55,360 nt of DNA from Lachnospiraceae bacterium. Its GTDB lineage: Bacteria; Bacillota_A; Clostridia; Lachnospirales; Lachnospiraceae. The stretch spans positions 1 through 55,360 of the forward strand of contig JAIKXO010000117.1 in the NCBI GenBank assembly GCA_024684065.1. Reading direction: 5' to 3'. Each line of letters starts with the position of its first letter. Within the stretch, counting starts at the first letter, position 1. The translations under genes were made by a program, and so were the position numbers. The notes beneath the pieces were generated by a model. The model was not told the DNA's origin. It saw only the letters and a program-made list of their open reading frames with translations, and searched no databases. Positions 51,005 through 55,360 of the stretch are shown here, one piece after another.

Positions 51005-51062
51005 AAAGGGGTTTTTGCCCCTGAAATATCTGACATACCCTCTTCAGGGTCGGGGGCTCCAT
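51005..51062 (-). repeat. Family-D repeat, inverted full copy
   Basis: On the minus strand GGAGCCCCCGACCCTGAAGA, GGGTATGTCAGAT, then ATTTCAGGGGCAAAAACCCC. It is located about 90 bp upstream of the SPOR-like gene. Pairs 46 of 53 with the segment inside the beta-glucuronidase gene. Confidence 0.82.
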
Positions 51063-51174
51063 AAAAACGTACAAAAAAATATGAAAAACGGATCAGATGC
51101 TTTCATCCTGACCGGTTCATAATAAACACGTAAAAAGTATAACGCCTGACAGTAATAATATCAACCCGGGCCCT

Positions 51175-53115
51175 TCAGCTTAAAACTGTTTCTGTCCGGT
51201 CACCTTCAGCATACAAAAGGACCCGGTAACAGTCATGCTTCCATGCTGTTTTGAGCCTCTCGTCCGTTATGGGGCAGGTCTCTATCTTAACCTCTTTGAT
51301 ATTATCTGCACAGAGCTTCCCTGATTCCCCGATATTTATCATGACGGAATGCTCCCTGCCCTTCCCGGAACAAAGTTCTGTCATTTCCGGCCTTTCATAG
51401 GTCATGAACGTAAGCACGGCTTTCACGCCATCCTTCGTTTGAAAACGGTCGCTTATCTTTATTTCTTCCGATCCTTCCTTCCTGTTCAGGGCAACCTTTC
51501 TGTAACATGACATTATACGCCCGTCACCGTAAGCCCCCGCCATCTCAAAGGAAAGGGAAGGCTCCTCTTCAGTAAACAACGGCTCCGTATTCACCGCACG
51601 ATACTCCTCTCCGTCCTTCTGGAGGATCATACCGCCTTCCGGTTCAGTGAAGTTAACTGTATTATGATAGGCCGACTGCATGGTCCATATCTCATAGCGC
51701 CTTGGAGAAAAGGTTTTTGCGGTATAAGTCTCAACCCCGATATCTATGAGCAGAGGCTTTCCGTTTTTATATACCGTAACGCTCCCCACATCGTTATGGT
51801 TGTGGCTGTCGGCGTTGCAGCCCGCCTTGGCCGCAAGCACAAAGCTTTTACTCCTTGCGATCATAAGGCCGGTGCTCTCAAAATATACATCCGCGCGCTC
51901 CGCTAAAGGATCCGGTTTCATGGTATTCTCCTGTTCAGGCCTAAGATCCCCCGGAACAGGATCACATTCCTTCATCGCGGCATCATTCTCAAGCAAAAGA
52001 AGACGGTAAAACAGATTGTAATCCTCAGGCGCAAGTCTTTCCTTTGGTGAAAGGCTCCTGTAATCCTCTGCCGCAAAGGCCTCGTAGGCTTTATTTTCCG
52101 TCCTCTTTGCAAAAAGAAAGTCCCTTGCGCTCCTTTTTCCCGGGAATGGCGAGCAGTCCGCATAATTGATATAGTATCCGTTTCCCGCATACATATGCAG
52201 GATATATGAGGCAATGTTCCTGATAAGCGGTTCCCTGTAGAGCCCTTCAAAACAGCCGCACGTTATTAAATTCAACAGCTCAATACAGCCCATCAGGCAT
52301 AATCCGGCATGGCCGTAATACTGCGCCCCTTCGTTACAGCATCCGTCATCCCCGTAATCATCAAGGAAATAATCAACAGACTTTACCGCCTGTTCTATAA
52401 CCGCTGTTTGCTCATCATAGGAAAAGCGGTCCTGCGGGCATGAAAAAACCGCAAGCAGAACATTCTGCGTGATCCAGGGGGTCCAGTTCAAAAGCGGCTC
52501 CTTCCCGTCCCCCATCCACCAGAAATGCTCATTTAAGTACGGCTTTAATATCCGTTTTTCTATGCTTTCCCAAATGTAGGGTTTTATGAATGGCGACACC
52601 TCATTAAGGCGTTCTCCGAGTAAAAGCCCGGTCATGCTCACAAGCGCCGCCGTTTCTGCCGAAAAGAGATCGATCACGGGCCTTAGCGGATCCGGGACCG
52701 GAAGCGGGGTCGTATCCCTGATATAACTGTTATGGGCAGGAAGACACCATGTCGTTTCTTCAAGAATTGAATACAGGCTGTCTATGGCTTCCGTAAGAAA
52801 TCCCACGTCTCCGGATACGCATTCAGCAAGGACAAGCGCTGACAGTCTTTTTCTCCTGTCAAAATACTTCCGCTCGAAACGAGACCTGTTGCCGTTTACC
52901 GAAAACTCCCTGTAATCCGATAACAGAATGGGTTCAATGCTTTTATGAAGAGCATCCTCTCCGCCTTGCAGTATCGCATCCTTCACTTCCTTTGGTACTT
53001 TATCCCAAAAATCCCTGTCCTCTATAGCCGGAAAAGGGCAGCTCCTTATCGCAAGGCTGCCCCTGTCCGAATTCTCCCATATCCTTTTTGCAAGATTTCT
53101 TCTGACCATTTTCAT
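51175..53115 (-). CDS. Heparinase II/III-family protein, probable polysaccharide/oligosaccharide lyase
   Basis: 646 aa. An N-terminal (alpha/alpha) toroid (WTPWITQNVLLAVF, DDGCCNEGAQYYGHAGLCLM) leads into the beta-sandwich domain with SHNHNDVGSVTVYKNGKPLL and IGVETYT, the heparinase II/III signature; HNHND carries conserved His and Asn. No signal peptide, so it probably acts on imported oligouronides. The start may be 53115 or 53109 (AAAGGT is close to both). Adjacent to an alpha-galactosidase gene and, further off, to uronide hydrolases. Substrate is not predictable. Confidence 0.85.
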   Translation of the reverse strand: MKMVRRNLAKRIWENSDRGSLAIRSCPFPAIEDRDFWDKVPKEVKDAILQGGEDALHKSIEPILLSDYREFSVNGNRSRFERKYFDRRKRLSALVLAECVSGDVGFLTEAIDSLYSILEETTWCLPAHNSYIRDTTPLPVPDPLRPVIDLFSAETAALVSMTGLLLGERLNEVSPFIKPYIWESIEKRILKPYLNEHFWWMGDGKEPLLNWTPWITQNVLLAVFSCPQDRFSYDEQTAVIEQAVKSVDYFLDDYGDDGCCNEGAQYYGHAGLCLMGCIELLNLITCGCFEGLYREPLIRNIASYILHMYAGNGYYINYADCSPFPGKRSARDFLFAKRTENKAYEAFAAEDYRSLSPKERLAPEDYNLFYRLLLLENDAAMKECDPVPGDLRPEQENTMKPDPLAERADVYFESTGLMIARSKSFVLAAKAGCNADSHNHNDVGSVTVYKNGKPLLIDIGVETYTAKTFSPRRYEIWTMQSAYHNTVNFTEPEGGMILQKDGEEYRAVNTEPLFTEEEPSLSFEMAGAYGDGRIMSCYRKVALNRKEGSEEIKISDRFQTKDGVKAVLTFMTYERPEMTELCSGKGREHSVMINIGESGKLCADNIKEVKIETCPITDERLKTAWKHDCYRVLLYAEGDRTETVLS

Positions 53116-53167
53116 TTACCTTTACCGATACCGGCAGAACATCAGTAATCTTTCTGTATATACTACA

Positions 53168-53204
53168 GGAAACGAATTAAGTGTCTTTACTTAATCCGTT
53201 TCCT
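53168..53204. repeat. Inverted repeat between lyase and alpha-galactosidase genes
   Basis: Arms AGGAAACGAATTAAG and CTTAATCCGTTTCCT pair almost fully. It is related to the AACGAATTAATTCGTT palindrome at 16802. There is no T-run. Confidence 0.55.
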
Positions 53205-53296
53205 GCGCCTTACCACCGTAGGTGACTTATTTCCTTACAAAAAACGTACGCCTCATTAAATTACGGCACACGAATATGATCCGTACACTATACTCT

Positions 53297-55360
53297 CTAC
53301 TCAAGCACATATACGATGGAAGCGAAATCTCCGCCGACACGGTTAAGATCATCCCTTGATACAACGATCCCCATATTCATGAGCTCATCGCCGTAAGCCT
53401 CGAATTCACGTTTCTCCGTACCGGTCGGCACCTCCATGTATTTCTCCATTGCCTCCTTTAACCCGCCGTCGCTCCGAAGCTCATATGAAATGTGATAGAG
53501 CCTGTCGGGGTTTAGGCCCGCAAGCTTAAAGCGAAGCCATGAGCCGTTCACTCTGTTAAGCCTCTGATAGAACATGGCGATGGCCGTTTCCTTATCGGGA
53601 GACACCACCATCCATCCCGCGTCATTCCCCTCAAAAGGACTTAAGAGCCTGATAAAATTACCGTCGATCTGAAGGAGGCGCCGGTGTTTTTTCATAAATT
53701 CGATCTGCCTCTTGACCTCTTCAAACTCATCCTCCGAAATAAGGTTCAGATCAAGCTCATAGCCGAAGGTTCCGAAGTAAGCCACATTCGCCCTTGTTGC
53801 TATGGTCGTTTTCCTTAAGACCTGCGCGTTGGGAACGGCCGATACATGCGCTCCTATGCTTGAGATCGGGTAAACCAGAGACGTCCCGTACTGGATCTTA
53901 ACCCTCTCTCCGGCATCGGTATCGTCGCTGCACCAGGCCTGCGGGGCAAAATACAGCATACCCGGGTCAAAACGGGCTCCACCGCTGGCGCATGATTCAA
54001 ACAGAATCTCAGGATGATCAGCTATAAGCCTTGTATACAGGCTGTAGGTCCCGAGGATATAACGATGCATGAACTCTCCCTGCCTCTCCGCGGGAAGCTC
54101 CTTTCCGAAGGGCTCGCTCATAGGACGGTTCATATCCCATTTGATATAAGAAATACGGGCATTTTCAAAAACCTTTGAGATCATATTATAGATATGGTCC
54201 ACTACCTCCTGCCTCGTAAAATCAAGGACATTCTGATGCCTGTGTGTTGATTCGAAACGGCCCGGACAGCTTATGATCCAATCAGGATGCGTCCTGTAGA
54301 GGTCACTGTCCTTATTGACCATCTCAAGCTCAACCCAGAGCCCGAATTTAAGACCCATATCCTCGATCTTTTTGGAAAGCCCGTCTATTCCTGACGGGAG
54401 CTTTTCAAGGTTGACCGCCCAGTCTCCAAGCCCTCTGTAGTCATCGTTTCTTGCTCCGAACCATCCGTCGTCAAGCACAAAGAGCTCGGCTCCGGCTTCC
54501 TTTGCCTTCTTCGCTATATTTAAGATCTTCTCCTCATTGAAATCCATCAGGGTCGCTTCCCAGTTGTTAAGGAGGATCGGGCGCGGCTCATCCCTCCATT
54601 TTCCCCTGGCAAGCCTTGTACGGTACAGCCTGTGATAAGCCTGGCTCATTCCGTTCAGTCCCTCGTCGCTGTAAACTAAAACCGCTTCGGGAGTGGTAAA
54701 GCTCTCGCCGGTCTTTAAAAGCCAGGAAAAATTCTGGGGATTTATGCCGATCATGAGCCTTGTCATATCAAAGGTTGAAACCTCCGCCTGCGCAAGGAAA
54801 TTGCTGCTGTATACAAGACTGAGCCCGAATACCTCTCCCGTATGCTCTGTGGTGTCGGGGCGCTTTAAGGCGATAAAAGGATTCTCTTCGGCGCTGCTTC
54901 CGGTACCGATAAGCCCCTGAACAGCCTGAATACCCATTTCAAGCTTCCTGGTCTTTATATAGCGCTCCCTGCTCCAGGTTCCGGAAAGCTGGAGCATCTC
55001 GTAATCCATATCTATGAGGTCCAGATTAAAGCTCATCGCCCGCTCGATATGTATGGGCTTTTCACCGTGATGGGTAAATACCGCATGCCTCGCGATGGCC
55101 GGATAATCCGTAAACAGCGTATAGCTTAAAACAAGCTCCGTATCCATCACGGAATCCTTAAGGGTTATCTCAAGCGTTTCGGCCTCTCTGTCATCTTCCG
55201 TATAGGTAGCGGGCAGAGGAGTAATAGCTTTCTTTCCCTTAAATATCTCATAGGAAACGTATTTGAAATCCACGATCCTGCTGCCGTTATCCTGAAGGAT
55301 CTCTACTGCGGGGCTCTTAAAATCGCCCGTTCCGTAGGAAGGATATTCCTGCCTGAGATA
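53297..55360 (-). CDS. GH36 alpha-galactosidase, 5' end beyond the window
   Basis: Releases terminal alpha-galactose. The N-terminal super-sandwich domain is followed by the barrel with LFVLDDGWFGARNDD, ISYIKWDMNR (nucleophile Asp), ESCASGGARFDPGM and CSDDTDAGER (acid/base Asp). The reading frame stays open to the right edge and there encodes EYPSYGTGDFKSPA, a normal N-terminal GH36 segment, so the GTG at 55273 is not the start and the gene is incomplete here (687 residues seen). No signal sequence can be judged. Confidence 0.93.
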   Translation of the reverse strand, partial: YLRQEYPSYGTGDFKSPAVEILQDNGSRIVDFKYVSYEIFKGKKAITPLPATYTEDDREAETLEITLKDSVMDTELVLSYTLFTDYPAIARHAVFTHHGEKPIHIERAMSFNLDLIDMDYEMLQLSGTWSRERYIKTRKLEMGIQAVQGLIGTGSSAEENPFIALKRPDTTEHTGEVFGLSLVYSSNFLAQAEVSTFDMTRLMIGINPQNFSWLLKTGESFTTPEAVLVYSDEGLNGMSQAYHRLYRTRLARGKWRDEPRPILLNNWEATLMDFNEEKILNIAKKAKEAGAELFVLDDGWFGARNDDYRGLGDWAVNLEKLPSGIDGLSKKIEDMGLKFGLWVELEMVNKDSDLYRTHPDWIISCPGRFESTHRHQNVLDFTRQEVVDHIYNMISKVFENARISYIKWDMNRPMSEPFGKELPAERQGEFMHRYILGTYSLYTRLIADHPEILFESCASGGARFDPGMLYFAPQAWCSDDTDAGERVKIQYGTSLVYPISSIGAHVSAVPNAQVLRKTTIATRANVAYFGTFGYELDLNLISEDEFEEVKRQIEFMKKHRRLLQIDGNFIRLLSPFEGNDAGWMVVSPDKETAIAMFYQRLNRVNGSWLRFKLAGLNPDRLYHISYELRSDGGLKEAMEKYMEVPTGTEKREFEAYGDELMNMGIVVSRDDLNRVGGDFASIVYVLE

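Noticed and set aside
55271..55273. GTG as start codon of the GH36 gene
   Set aside because: The frame is open to the window edge and encodes a conserved GH36 segment upstream, so the true start lies outside.

Overview
The window looks like chromosomal DNA from an anaerobic Firmicute, most likely Lachnospiraceae (inference; I cannot name the genus). Grounds: strong AGGAGG-type ribosome binding sites, a multi-subunit pyruvate/2-oxoacid:ferredoxin oxidoreductase, a YesM/YesN-controlled sugar ABC transporter, an AgrC/LytTR-type two-component pair and FliD-like and coiled-coil proteins of a type I associate with that family. No rRNA, tRNA, transposase, integrase or CRISPR array was seen. Nearly everything is on the minus strand, except a plus-strand block at 39529-46456.

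Layout, left to right. 68-2327: porC-porD-porA, with the beta subunit not in the window. 2400-8646: an unusual operon of an SNF2-type helicase, a MoxR AAA+ ATPase, a metallopeptidase/VWA protein and a small protein. 9200-11924: Nudix hydrolase, rRNA-type methyltransferase and FMN-dependent alpha-hydroxy-acid dehydrogenase. 12072-14486: an 804-residue protein of unknown function with a C-terminal HEPN-like motif. 14624-18723: uronide degradation (DUF2264 and GH2 beta-glucuronidase). 18945-22148: YbaK, MBL-fold hydrolase and a lipoprotein. 22213-24101: a two-gene ABC-ATPase/RloB Toprim-type defence candidate with its own promoter. 24489-31779: a probable LytTR regulon (lipoprotein, double-glycine-leader peptide, DUF5610-like protein, FliD-like protein, GHKL kinase, LytTR regulator, coiled-coil protein). 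32099-33602: HAD phosphatase and an XRE regulator fused to a desulfoferrodoxin-like domain. 34351-42442: GH88-type unsaturated glucuronyl hydrolase, CUT1 transporter and a divergent YesM/YesN pair. 42710-46456: VTC polyphosphate-polymerase-type protein, DUF4956 and Cthe_2159-like surface protein. 46567-50916: alpha/beta hydrolase, an AAA/DUF234 ATPase between direct repeats, a MotA-like/LuxR pair and a SPOR-like protein. 51175-55360: heparinase II/III-family protein and a partial GH36 alpha-galactosidase.

The carbohydrate genes form a coherent set for uronic-acid-containing glycans: lyase, unsaturated-uronide hydrolase, beta-glucuronidase, alpha-galactosidase, and an importer whose expression is probably set by YesM/YesN.

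The most unusual aspect is the density of short structured repeats, at least six families in 55 kb. Family A has three successive hairpins with compensatory changes. Family B fills whole intergenic gaps and ends at the ribosome binding site. Family C flanks the GH88 gene. Family D is also present in frame inside the beta-glucuronidase coding sequence. Family E forms direct repeats around the DUF234 ATPase. Family F is a GTAAACG palindrome. A second highlight is a repeated promoter design, 21-nt direct repeats placed 41-42 nt before the -10 box, at four promoters next to the LytTR regulator gene.
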